Shown here: piece by piece, positions 12,769 to 24,900 of the stretch
Layout: each line of letters opens with the position of its first letter
How positions within the stretch are numbered: position 1 is the first letter of the stretch
Assembly (NCBI RefSeq): GCF_052324685.1
Contig: NW_027506876.1
Coordinates: 558,001 to 622,000, forward strand
Reading direction: 5' to 3'
Source of the DNA: Brachyhypopomus gauderio
Taxonomy: Eukaryota > Chordata > Actinopteri > Gymnotiformes > Hypopomidae
DNA length: 64,000 nt
Program-made: the position numbers and the translations under genes
Notes under the pieces: generated by a model
Databases searched by the model: none
What the model was told of the DNA's origin: nothing
Seen by the model: only the letters and a program-made list of their open reading frames with translations

Positions 12769-13377
12769 TCATTTCTTCTTGGCAGCCACCTTCTTTGCCT
12801 TGGCAGCTTTGGGCTTTGCAGCTTTGGGCTTCGCCGCTTTGACCTTCTTAGGACTCTTCGCAACTTTCTTTGCAGCTGGTTTCTTAACCTTCTTCGGACT
12901 TTTTACGGCCTTCTTGGCTGCTGCAGCTGGTTTCTTCACTTTCTTGGGGGCCTTTTTAGCCACCGGTTTCTTAGCAGTGGCTTTCTTCGGTTTCGCCGCC
13001 TTGACCGGGGCTTTCTTAACCGCTGGCTTCTTCGCTTTAACTTCGGGTTTTTTCACCGGCTTCTTTTCTGTGGTTTTTTTGCTCACCTTGAAGGACCCAG
13101 ACGCTCCTGTGCCTTTCGTCTGAACAAGCGCCCCCTTCTTCACCAAGGATTTGAGAGCAAGTTTGACGCGAGAGTTGTTTTTCTCCACGTCGTATCCACC
13201 GCCTGCTAGAGCTTTTTTCAGCGCGGCCAAGGAAACTCCTTTGCGCTCGTTGGACGCAGCAATGGCTTTCATGATAAGGTCCGACACGCTTGGTCCGGCC
13301 TTTTTCGCTTTCGAAGCCGACTTCTTTTTGGGAGCCTTGGCCGGGGAAGCCGCTGGAGCTGGAGCAGTCTCTGCCAT
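12769..13377 (-). CDS. h1: Linker histone H1
   Basis: Intronless gene for a 202-residue linker histone that binds nucleosomes at the DNA entry and exit sites and compacts chromatin. The ATG at 13377-13375 is in a strong context (ACATGG). An in-frame upstream extension to 13428 starts with TTG and is not needed. The N-terminal tail [19 protein letters not shown] is followed by a winged-helix globular domain, about residues 27-98. This includes [60 protein letters not shown] and [13 protein letters not shown]. The tail of about 100 residues is almost all Lys, Ala and Pro, with KSPKK and KAPKK motifs. The globular domain is of the replication-dependent somatic type and unlike H1.0. Its 3' flank has no recognisable histone stem-loop. 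Confidence 0.95.
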   Translation of the reverse strand: MAETAPAPAASPAKAPKKKSASKAKKAGPSVSDLIMKAIAASNERKGVSLAALKKALAGGGYDVEKNNSRVKLALKSLVKKGALVQTKGTGASGSFKVSKKTTEKKPVKKPEVKAKKPAVKKAPVKAAKPKKATAKKPVAKKAPKKVKKPAAAAKKAVKSPKKVKKPAAKKVAKSPKKVKAAKPKAAKPKAAKAKKVAAKKK

Positions 13378-13460
13378 GTCCTCGGGAGGCTCGGGTCCGC
13401 TGTCACGTACGGGAACGCTGTCAAACAAACGATGTTTACATGGAACAGCTGAGGGCGGGA

Positions 13461-13543
13461 TTTAAACGGGCGATGAGAACCTTATAGACTCAAGCGGTTG
13501 TGCTGCTGCTCCTAACAGTGCAGAGACGTCTTTAGATGTGTTT
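13461..13543 (-). promoter_or_regulatory. Histone H1 promoter: AC box and TATA elements
   Basis: On the minus strand, an AAACACA box (13543-13537), the H1-specific AC-box sequence, is followed by CTATAAGG (13487-13480) and a TTTAAA with an adjacent CCCGCCC GC box (about 13466-13454). The order fits known H1 promoters. Either TATA-like element gives a 5' UTR of about 55-80 nt before the ATG at 13377. No CCAAT box was seen. Confidence 0.6.
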
Positions 13544-15364
13544 TCTTACCTTTAGAAACACGATAATTTCCACGCTTATGGGCAACGAATGACAGAATAC
13601 AAAGCACATACTGACAGCTGACTTCTTGGTTTTCAAGGTTTGTGCAGGATTTGCACAATTCTTCCACCCATTTAGTGTGAAATTACGAAAACGCTGCAAA
13701 ATCTGCTGGGAAACTGAGTGCGGAATATCGTACTTCCTCTATTCTTTTAAAGATTATATATTAAATTTCGAGACGAAATGCATACAATATAGTCTGTCAC
13801 CATAGAAAAGACTTTAATTTACACATCTGTGACAATTCTAACCGGACATTTTCTAAGAAGACGCAATTACAACCGATTTTCGGCAGCGAAGGTAGCACAG
13901 CTCACGCTGTCGCCATTTCAACCTCCCTTAATCTCAAAGATTCATTCTTCAACCCCGTACACAAATTATGACTTATTTATATTAAATATCTATTCAGAGT
14001 AACAAAAGTAAATAGGCAAAATCGACCTATTTAGTGCGAACTTTGTGTACGGGTTATGATAAATCGTGACAATGGTATCTTAACACAGGCCAGTGTGCTC
14101 TTACTGTTGTCCTATGGTTCCCTCTGACAGGGGAAGTTCTAAATATGTCTGTGATTTTTGTGTTTGAAATTACATTTGAAATGTGATTTATCTCAACTAA
14201 CGTTATACACCAAGTATGAACGGGTCTGTTTTAACACGCAACACATCCAGGACATTCAATAGCTTGTAAATGGAGCCGTTTGTAGTTTGAATAGAGAGCC
14301 CCGCAATGGCGTAACCACCCAAGTTATCAGCAGGATTCCATTGTTTAAACTATCGTGTCTCTAGTGATTTCTTGATGAAAATTAGTTACATTTTCTACGA
14401 AGTGCTGAATCTACCTCTCGACTATTTGTGTTTGGTAAAGGGATACTATATAGTTTGTCGGTCCTATTTGTTGTAATTGGTACACAGGAGGTTCACTTAC
14501 TTTAATTCAAAAGTCATTAAGGGTGTGAGGCCCTGTAGACCCTGTGGACAAAAGCATAAATAAAAAGATAATATTCGATGCACAAGCGTTTCTCAGAAGG
14601 CCTAGTGCCATCTCAGGGAGATGAGTCTATTCTAACACGTAACTTATCAGGGAATAATTAGTCTTACCATATTACGTCTACACATATGGAAATTAAAATA
14701 TGGGTTAAAACATAACAAAACAACGGAAAGAAATGAACAAAAACACTTAAACAAGACCTACACTCACCATAGCCAGACTACATTGTGAAGTTGGAAGGTC
14801 AATATCAAAATGTGTGAAATAACGTTGAATTTGAAATAATGTATTTAATGTTACATTTTTATTGTTATTGTAAGCAATAACATCACAACTGAACTAGACC
14901 CAAGACACTTTCTAGGTCTCATGTCTAGGTTAATTGTAATGTTTATTCAGGAATCAAACTTTTTTCACTATTCGAACATGGCAACCAACTGTTATATAAA
15001 CAGCTCGGTCTTGCCAGTGTAGTATAAAACACTGAATCTTCTGTCATCTAACAATTTTAGGCCAAAACTACAGAACAAGGATAAGTGGCTGAATACACTG
15101 AACGAATTAATGAAATTCATCAAGTGTGTGATTATATATATATGAAATGTAGGCTAAATAATAGCAGCATACTTTACAAATCCAAATTTGTAATAATTTG
15201 TTCTCATGTAACATTTACTTTTACATTTAGAAAGTAAAAAAAAATAAGAGAAAAAAAACAAACATTCACAGGAATTTCGTTGACAGGACCAAGCCTACCA
15301 TCCACAAAAAATGTTTCCTGCAAATTCACAGGCGGGATTTTGCTCATTTATAGAATATGTGGGC
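13544..15364. other. Spacer between H1 and H4, nothing recognised
   Basis: 1.8 kb of AT-rich sequence without histone-like, RNA-gene or transposon signatures that I can identify. Confidence 0.5.
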
Positions 15365-15380
15365 GGCCCTTAAAAGAGCC
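15365..15380 (-). terminator. Histone mRNA 3' stem-loop (H4)
   Basis: On the minus strand, GGCTCTTTTAAGGGCC forms a 6-bp stem (one G-T wobble) with a TTTA four-base loop, 34 nt after the H4 stop. It matches the SLBP-bound stem-loop of replication-dependent histone mRNAs. A clear U7-type downstream element was not identified. Confidence 0.93.
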
Positions 15381-15413
15381 TTTGATTTATTTTTTTTCAA
15401 GTCCACGAAGAAT

Positions 15414-16981
<1,568 letters not shown>

Positions 16982-16987
16982 TTTATT
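16982..16987 (-). promoter_or_regulatory. Poly(A) signal of cyb561a3
   Basis: AATAAA on the minus strand, 103 nt after the proposed stop codon. Confidence 0.6.
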
Positions 16988-17089
16988 TCCCCTGCACACA
17001 CTTCTGTATTCATAGGCGTGACGTGTCTGGTGTTGTGTAAATGTCATTTAGTCCAGACTGCAGACAGGGCAAACTAAGACCTCCAGACG

Positions 17090-17113
17090 TCAGCTTTCAT
17101 CCACAGACACTTG
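17090..17113 (-). CDS. cyb561a3: cyb561a3 last coding exon
   Basis: 24 bp after a TTTACAG acceptor, encoding QVSVDES and a TGA stop. It is chosen because it restores the frame to a 747-nt total. Reading through the previous donor would give a longer hydrophobic tail without family resemblance. Confidence 0.65.
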   Translation of the reverse strand, partial: QVSVDES

Positions 17114-19578
17114 CTGTAAATGAGAAGAGAGAGAATGGGTCAGACTGCTGGGAGCGTGAGTCCGATGATCAGACTGACTCACAATCACCTGGTTGTCCTC
17201 CATCTTACAACAGTGCTCATGTACAGCAGCACTGGCTGAATTAAGGACACATCTCATAGATGTCAAGTCGGTTCATGATGATTAAATGTCAACAATAGTT
17301 ATCTCGCTTACAAAATGGTTGAAGAATCAAGTTAATGATGCAGTAGGGAAGAAACACGGGAAAACTAGACAGACAGAAAGAGAGAGAGACACGCACCCTG
17401 TAACCCTCGTCCTCGTTTCTGGGCTCTGGACGTTGCCAAGACTTATGGGACAGGATTTTCAGGACGACCAATGCAAAAGCGATGATGACGACACCCAGTG
17501 AATTAGCGAGTACTGCCTCTGGCGGCAGCTGGGGGTAAGGCTTTGTTCCGTTGGTGCTGCTCTTCCTAAGAGGGGACCGAATAACAGAACATTTGTATAT
17601 GGTTGTTTTGAGAAAGTCTTACATAAAAATAAAACTCTTGACCATTACTCATGCTAATGTCACTCTGTGTGAGCTGGTTCTAAATGTTACAATTTGTGTT
17701 GAGTAAAACACCATTTAAAAGGTTCAATAGACAGAAAGTTGTAATGAACGTCACCAGAAACTCCACCTCTTAAAGATCCCCAAAGGGATTTCACAGTAGC
17801 CGTGTGTGGTGGGACCAGTACTCCTTTTTCATAAATAGCACAGTTTGTAGGCATGAAGTTTCCTGAACGCCCACGTTAGCGTATATGCATGAGATGACAT
17901 ATCAAGGACATGGGATAAGATCCACGTGAAAATAAGTGGGGGAACTACACAAATCTGCTACAGTACGCCACAGGTCCAATTACTAACATGGTGTATTGAG
18001 TCATATGACCACGAGGAAGCCTGTAACATGTGACCAGCAAGCCCAAACATTAAATCATTAAATGTCATACATTTCAAAATTCAAAACATGCCACTGAAAT
18101 TCTTCCCGTCACCTGGCACATGCTATATAGCAGGACAACGGTGGTGTGCAGAGCCACGCCCCGGTCCCGCCCATGACTTACAGGGCAACGCTGGTGTGCA
18201 GTGCCACTCCCCGGACCCGCCCATGACTTACAGGACAAAGAAAAGCTTCTCGTTGATGCCCGAGATGCAGGACACCACGCTGAGCACCAGGATGGCGCCC
18301 CCGAGCCACACGTGAGCGGGCTTGACCAAGGTGCGCACCGTCAACGGGGAGCAGGGAAGCAGGAAGGTCCCGGCACCGACGACCCACTGGACACAGGAGC
18401 AAACGTTCAGCTGACCAGCAAGACCCATGTGCTCTCACACCTAAAGCACCAAATCCATCCAGTACAACAGATCAAATGAATATCGACCCAGCACACTGGA
18501 GGAGGAAGACGGAGGAGGAAGAGGAGCGCGGGCCGGGACCTACCTGAGCGGCGAAGAGGCCCACGGTGAGGATGCCCACCCAGCTGTGTAGGGAGTAGAG
18601 GTTGGGAATGCGGTTGGCGTTGTGGAAGTCGAACACGGCGCACAGGCCCAACACGGAGAAGAACAGCGCCAGGAGCAGGAGGCCCGCGTGCAACAGCTTC
18701 CACGGACGCTTGCTGGCCCGCCAGGTCAGGGGCACGCGGTACACCACGGCAGCTGGCCCAGCAGGGAGAGGGCGGAGCAAACGCATTAACCGGATGGACA
18801 GACCGACCAATGGAAACCGGCATCGTCTCACTGGTTTGGATGGTTATTGCTTAGTTCATTTACCTACGTGTGCTCTTGCATAACAGAGCATGTACATCTT
18901 AAAAAACCAGAAGATGATCTTTCATTATGCCTGAACCCAGCCTTTAAAACAGAATACTTGGTGCAGTTATGTGGGTCGCTGCTTAAGAGCCAAAATGTCA
19001 ACTGTCTGGAGGATCTGCGTAATGGGGTGAGAAGCATTAAGGCTCAGTTCACCCCACACGTAGCTTGAGAATGTCATTATCATCAAAGTTCACGAGTTTG
19101 ATCATTAGCTGGATTTGATGTACAGACTCAAAAGTATATATTAGTATTATATAATAATACCATAATATTTTAGACATTTCATGTAACATTCACAGTAGGT
19201 AATGCTCTGCTTTTATAAGAATTCTCCAGATATAAATGGTCATGTCAGCATAAATTATTTTATTTTGACCAAGTCAAATTATAGACCCAGTTCTTCATTC
19301 GTTCTGTAGTGAGATTATCATATGTAATCGAGTCACCCAGTTGCTCATCCGAACAATCAATTATTCGTATACTTCCCACAGTGCTCACCATTTCCGTACA
19401 GCACCACCAGACCCACCACCATCAGAACTGGGTGCCAGTTGAACTGCTTGGCTGTGCCGTCCCACGCAAAGCCCTCGCGGTAGCTGGAGTTCCAGTGGGC
19501 CACGAGCAGCACGCACACGACACTCAGCAGCACACACAGCGCGTGAGCGGCGTAAAACGCCCCCGCAGACCCCATCAT
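17090..19578 (-). CDS. cyb561a3: Cytochrome b561 family, CYB561A3 (lysosomal) type
   Basis: Transmembrane di-heme protein that passes electrons from ascorbate on the cytosolic side across a membrane; the A3 member is known as the late-endosome/lysosome ferric reductase. Five coding exons (19578-19389, 18752-18544, 18386-18232, 17565-17397, 17113-17090) total 747 nt and close in frame as 248 residues; human CYB561A3 is about 242. The four heme-ligand histidines are visible in FNWHPVLM, WKLLHAGL, LYSLHSWVG and KPAHVWLGG. Other family strings are GFAWDG, VVYRVP and SGINEKLFF, with PPEAVLANSLG before the last of six hydrophobic helices. An N-glycosylation sequon (NGT) lies in the loop after NEKLFF. 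The introns (636, 157, 666 and 283 bp) contain no other gene. The start MMGSAG fits the family; an upstream in-frame exon could extend it. Splice-site repeats flank two exons. Confidence 0.93.
17397..17565 (-). CDS. cyb561a3: cyb561a3 coding exon 4
   Basis: 169 bp from a CTCTTAG acceptor to a CAGG|GTGCGT donor. It encodes the glycosylation-sequon loop, PPEAVLANSLG, the last helix and the cytosolic WQRPEPRNEDEGYR tail. Confidence 0.88.
18131..18240. repeat. Two 50-bp tandem copies carrying a splice donor
   Basis: 18131-18180 and 18181-18230 are about 90% identical (five mismatches), and a third partial copy runs into exon 3. On the minus strand each junction reads CCTGTAAGTCATGGGCGGG or a close variant, so the exon 3 donor sequence is present up to three times. 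Confidence 0.9.
18232..18386 (-). CDS. cyb561a3: cyb561a3 coding exon 3
   Basis: 155 bp from a GTCCAG acceptor to a GTCCT|GTAAGT donor. It encodes WVVGAGTFLLPCSPL, the fourth heme histidine in KPAHVWLGG, and SGINEKLFFVL. The donor and about 50 bp downstream of it are tandemly duplicated. Confidence 0.93.
18544..18752 (-). CDS. cyb561a3: cyb561a3 coding exon 2
   Basis: 209 bp between a GGCCAG acceptor and a GCTCAG|GTAGGT donor. It encodes AVVYRVP, WKLLHAGL, the FDFHNANRIPNLYSLHSW loop and the next helix, ending FAAQ. Confidence 0.93.
19389..19578 (-). CDS. cyb561a3: cyb561a3 coding exon 1
   Basis: The exon begins at 19604 after a TGTGCAG acceptor; the ATG is at 19578 with a second ATG directly after it. 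It encodes the first membrane helix, GFAWDG and the heme-binding NWHPVLM. The donor is AAATG|GTGAGC (phase 1). Confidence 0.9.
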
Positions 19579-19597
19579 GTGCAGCCTTACAGGACAC

Positions 19598-19697
19598 GTC
19601 AAGACTGCACACACAAGAACAGGTCAAGACTGGACACACAGGACAGGTCAAGACTGGACACACAGGACAGGTCAAGACTGGACACACAAGAACAGGT
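19598..19697. repeat. Four 24-25-bp tandem copies carrying a splice acceptor
   Basis: The plus-strand unit is GTCAAGACTGGACACACAGG followed by ACAG. On the minus strand each copy reads as a pyrimidine/GT-rich tract, then CAG|TCTTGAC. The copy at the left end is the acceptor used by coding exon 1. Confidence 0.9.
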
Positions 19698-21046
19698 TTA
19701 AGATCAACAAAAGTTCTTCGCCCCCACAGTAAAAATAAAAAACCAAAACAAACTACCCTAATAGCTGTCGACTTAGGCCTACTCAAGAGTTTAATTCAAT
19801 ATATTCACTCATATATCTACTCACCTCAACAGAAGTACAAAATACTTTTTAGTATTATGTGTAGCCTACAAGTTTCGAAGCTCCAAATTTCAAATCACTG
19901 AAAAGGCAGTGTTATGTGGTCACTTTCTGAACTAAGATGTGTTTCTCCTTTTTGTTGTAGGCGTCTCCAAACAGACCTGGTGGTTGGCAGACTATGACAG
20001 AAGAAACCCCCCCTGCGTTTCCATTATCGTAATGTGCTGGTTTCGGTTCTCGTTTCCTCGGCCGTCTCTCCACCCCTCTTTGGGGTGCTCAGGTGTTCTT
20101 CAGGAGGTCCTACCACAGCAGGTGTCAGGGTTTTGACAGGTGTGTAAAACAGGCTCCTGCTGTAGTAACTGCTACTTCCATCTATTCATTTAGGTCAGTT
20201 ATAAACTAGATCTGTTTTATCATCACGAGACGTGACAGCACAGACAACATTCATGACCTTATGAATTAAAACGGAAGGTTCAACAAAGAAAGCTGAAGAA
20301 TAAAACCTGCACACATGGTGGATAATACATACTGGTCTCTTGTACTCTACTCTTACCTTCGTGTTTCTTTGGCCTACAGAACTTGTGGTTATCACTCACA
20401 AGTAGATCTCGAAGGATCTTCGCTGTGGACTTCGAAGTCGGACATGATCACATGATTTTACAAATAGGGACGCGAATAAATAAAATACAGTAAAACATCC
20501 CCGTATTTGTTATGATATGGTTCTTAGAAGTGGAAGGAAGTTGAACATCTTCAAAACCGACGTTTGGTTCTCCCCTTCCTGCAGCCCACAAACCCGGTTG
20601 TGAAGCACCTAACCCATTGTGCTACTGCCCCCTCGTGGTGAACTGCGGTATTGTAATCTCGGTCCTCCCCATTTTCTCCCTTAGTTACGCCCGGGAGTTT
20701 TCCCATTTGTAAACCTGCTTAGTGGCAACGTGTGTTGTAAAAAGCTCAATAGAATTCATCTCGACTTTAAAGTGAGCCTCTTCGAGCGGGGCGTGTTTAC
20801 TTTAATGGCTTTAAAATGCAAAGTTCGGAAAACACGTACATTCACAGCTTATTTCTCATTATTATTCATTATAATGTCATTTTTATCCAAAGGCTTTAAT
20901 TAACAATACAAATCAGATTCTTGTGTTTCCTATAATAACTTAAGATGGAAGACATTTCACTGATAGATTGATAAACATATTAGAGAATTGAGAAAACAAA
21001 TGTCAAATTCTGATGATACCAGCCATCAGAACAAAAACCTTCCACT
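19698..21046. other. Spacer between cyb561a3 and the death-receptor gene
   Basis: Apart from the possible exon at 20.4 kb, no gene could be supported. The cyb561a3 promoter is expected near 20.4-20.8 kb. No transposon was recognised. Confidence 0.5.
20400..20445 (-). CDS. Possible upstream exon of cyb561a3
   Basis: An ATG at 20445 opens MSDFEVHSEDPSRST and ends at an ACTT|GTGAGT donor in phase 1. Joined to the acceptor at 19604 it stays in frame through the known start, giving a 272-residue form. It could equally be a non-coding 5' exon or chance. There is no membrane or signal-peptide character in the 15 residues. Confidence 0.35.
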
Positions 21047-21052
21047 TTTATT
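21047..21052 (-). promoter_or_regulatory. Poly(A) signal candidate, death receptor (distal)
   Basis: AATAAA on the minus strand about 600 nt after the stop codon. A second AATAAA lies at 21216-21221, and either could end the transcript. Confidence 0.45.
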
Positions 21053-21647
21053 AATTTTTTTTACACTTCACTTATATAGGCCCTACACACATCTTCCAAT
21101 GTTATAAATAATTACATATTAGCAAGAAGAGAATAAAGCAAAATAAAAAAAATAATGCTGTATAAAACAATATGTACAATACAATATGTGAGCAATTTTC
21201 TCTGATATGTATTAATTTATTCACATTCTGAAAATTGCCAGTAATACATTCAGCATTCAAGACACAGATATGCAGCATGAACAGAATGTGATGATTCTTA
21301 AACACAGAGTATAAACAAAACATCTAATTTACTTTCAGCAGCACCCACCCATCAAAAAGCATTTTATAGCAAATTAAACTTACACTCATGCAGTGTGTAA
21401 AGGTTTAAAGGTTTTTTTACACACCTAATGACGTCTGTAAATGTTTATATATATAAAAAAAAAAAAAAAAAAACAATGTGACTTTTTCAAGCTTGCATCA
21501 GTTTGCTAATAGGCTTTAACTTTGGCACTTAGTCCAGTTTTACTCTGCAGCTGGTCACAACAACCCTGAGCAAAAAAATCCTGTAGCGGATCTCTTTGTG
21601 CATGTACCTTCTTTAATCCAGCAGATCTCTTTGTGTATGGATGTTCT

Positions 21648-21940
21648 TTAATCATCTTCATATGTGAAGTAACCATTACTGATGGCTCTGGCGATGATGT
21701 TTTCTGCAGACAGTCTTTGGTCCAGGTGAAGAAGTGCATCGATTAGACTATTGAAATCAGCCTTGAGTCCTTCCTTCTCCAACCAAGCCTTCAGGAGCTC
21801 ATAGGTCTTGTCTTCCATTGAAGACATCTCTGCATTCCTAATGGCATTATCACTCAGTCCAATATACCTGAAGAATCTATTGTGGTAGTGGATATCCAAC
21901 TCATCAAAGAGGTCAAAACTTCTCTTTAGTGATTCATCAC
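21648..21940 (-). CDS. tnfrsf10-like: Death receptor coding exon 10 (death domain)
   Basis: 293 bp after a TTTAAG acceptor, ending in TAA at 21650-21648. It encodes DESLKRSFDLFDELDIHYHN and the six-helix death domain, ending NGYFTYEDD. It is the best conserved part of the gene. Confidence 0.93.
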
Positions 21941-24900
21941 CTTAAATCAAGAAACGTTGGAGTGACTAAACTGTGATGAAATGGACCATGAGAAATGTTT
22001 GATGATTGAGAGAGGGGAACCCACCATTCAGAGGAATAAGCCTTCTTGGTTTTTCATTTTCCTAATACAAAGAAAAAAATGGGATAACAAATGAATTCAA
22101 AAACACCTGTTAAAAAAGAGGAAAAAATCTCCTGGTGGTTGGTGCTCAAAGCTTTAGAACCGACACATTTATTAGCCACCAGATGGCGCCTGTTCACCAC
22201 CATTCCAAAGCCGATAGAAAGTATAAATAAATAAATAAGGTGAGTTCTTTCACTCATCTCATTATCATTTAATCTCATAACTGAAACCACAAGGTTATAT
22301 TAATAGCAAATGACTTTTACTCAGAATGATGTTATGGATGAGACGGACCAGCACGTGTTGAGTACCCAGTGCTGATATTGCAGTCTGGCCTTCATCAACT
22401 CCAGTCCCTTGCAACACTGAAAGCACACGCGTGAGAGCCGGACTACGGTGGAGAGAGCGAACAGCCAGGAGGTGGTGGCGGAAACACAGGTGCAGTGCTG
22501 GCGTTATGGCAAAGCTCGTTATACTGGAAGCATTCACTGGTTTGTTCATGTTCTCTGAATGGCTGCATAACCAGTGACTGCATGCATCAAATCTCCCAAA
22601 CCAGTTTCACGTGGGATTCCTTTCACACTCTAACAAACTTGATGAGATGAACAGGATGGACCATCGTGGGGCTGGACGATACATCACTTGTTAATTGTTA
22701 GTCGTTGCAAGATCAGTTTGTAATACTGATATCGCAGGTGGGTGTAACATGCAAAATAAGTACAACAAACTACAGAATTTTGTTCTGTGAGCACTCTTGT
22801 GAGAACTCTCACATACTCCAGGTGAGAATTCTGTAGATTTGTATGTGATTCATATGATTCAACTAATTGAATCAAGTTTAGATTTCAATCATGCACGTCA
22901 ATCTTTACCCACGTCACATCACACGTTCACCACGATGTTTTTGGCCATGCTGCAAGTCGTATCGCGCACGAAGTACGCAGCGATTTAATCCCAACGTGAT
23001 ATTTCAGCCTAAAACATGCAGCCCTAGATCTGTGTTGGTATTCAAGACGCGTGATGCATGCAGGCACAGGAACAGTGACTCTCACCAGAGCAAGAAGCTG
23101 CAGAGGCTGGGCGGGGCAAGGGGGCGGGGCACGGTGGCCCAGGCATGGAGGGGCGGGGCAGGGCTGGGAGGGGCGGAGCTGAAGGCACACAGGCAGGCTG
23201 CTCTGGGAGGAGGTGGCGGTGTTGGGGAGACTCTCGCCCAGCCCTCTGTCCTCCTCCTCTGCGGCCTCCATCACTTCCCCACAGGTGAGGGCGAGGTCAC
23301 CCACCAGATCGGCCGGCGTCTGAACGAGAAAGGGCTGTGCCTGCGCGCGGCTGTCCACTGCGCCGTTCACACCGTTCTGTACTGTCTCATCTGAGTCTCG
23401 GCCCCCTTTCTGTGAGACACAACGCAATTACATATTGGGACAGAAGTACTTGGACATCCAGGTTGACAGACACACTAAACACTTTCCTGATAGAAAGGGA
23501 AATGGCTTTAAATTAAATGTAAAAGCTTGCACTGCAAATTATATTTATTTTTCAAATCAGAATGTTTACAAGTATTCCCATAAATGAAAATTGAAAAAAG
23601 CAACATTCCCAGGAGGTGTTTGACCATAAACAGACTTTCCATTTTATTCATTGCTTTTTGAACAAATATGCGAGTAAGGGCAGAGAGAGACACCAATACA
23701 CGATTTTCATCACTAGATCATCAATTTGGGTTGTGAAAACGACAGACTTACTGTACAGGTGTGCAGAAAGCCTCCCGAACACCACGACACCACTGAAACA
23801 GGACACAGGAAACAAAAAGAAAACATAATATAAATAAGAAGGATGCAGAGTTTAAGGAGGTGGGACAACGCGGGACAGCGTGGGACAGTGCGGGACACAC
23901 CTGCTCGTCTCCATCCAGTCGACGTCCTCCAGTAGAGGAGACTCACGATGAGCACAAGCGCCATGGCAACCAGCACTACGGAGACGGCTACCACTGCATT
24001 CCCAAACACGAGCGGTCACAATGTGCACACATGACGAACAGACAAGCCTGTGATTCCTTTTGACACTCAATATGTCGAAGTTTGCGGAAAGTCATACTAA
24101 AAGTTTGAAGAATATTGCTTAGCTGAGACATCTACTTTCCGGATCAGATGCAGAGAAGCTGGTCCATGCTTTTATCTCATCAAGATTGGTCTACTGTAAT
24201 GGTCTTCTAATTGGATGCTCTAAAAAGTCCATAAATTAACTGTAGAAGAAAGCAGCCAGAGTCCATAACTAGGGCTAGAAAATTCGACCACATTAGTGCT
24301 ACTCTCATGCCACTGCACTGGCTCCCAGATAAATATCGAATTGATTATAAAATTCTTCTGTTGACCTATGAAGTGCTAATTGATCTGGCTCCACAATATC
24401 TGATTTATCTCAATGCATAATTTAACCACCTTTCCTGATGTTAGCAAGCAAGAAAATGAGCAAGACTACTAAAGCCCTTCAGTTATGAAAGAGTTTTCAG
24501 AAGTGTCTTCAATCCAAGATTCAGACAGTTCCAATCTTTTAATCTAGGCTTAAAACTCACGTATTTAATCAAGCCTTCACTTAATCTACTGCACATGTAG
24601 GGGTGCAGCCTGGGCCCACAGGCTCAGAGTATTCTGCTAAACTGATATGTTGATGCCACATAGAAATGACTCTGGTTTGCCAGTGGACGCACCAACGCCA
24701 CCATCTCAGCTCCACCCACCCAGTCTCTGCTGAAGTACCCAAGGCCCCACATCTATAATGGAGGAATTACTTAGTCTAGAAAGAACACAATAAATCTAGA
24801 GTTCTATTAGCTGGGCCTCAATGGATGGGCCCCTTCTGAGTCTTGGTGTTCAAAAAAAGTGCTATATAAATACATTTGACTCTGACTGCACTGTGTATTC

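Noticed and set aside
12779-13465. Long plus-strand frames opposite histone H1
   Set aside because: They are shadows of the Lys/Ala-rich H1 tail (Phe/Leu/Ala on the opposite strand), with no independent signals.
22295-22425. Possible extra death-receptor exon (LQGTGVDEGQTAISALG frame) with an upstream CTTTCAG and a downstream GTAAAA
   Set aside because: Its end phase creates an immediate stop in the well-supported next exon, and skipping it gives a perfect in-frame join of exons 8 and 9.
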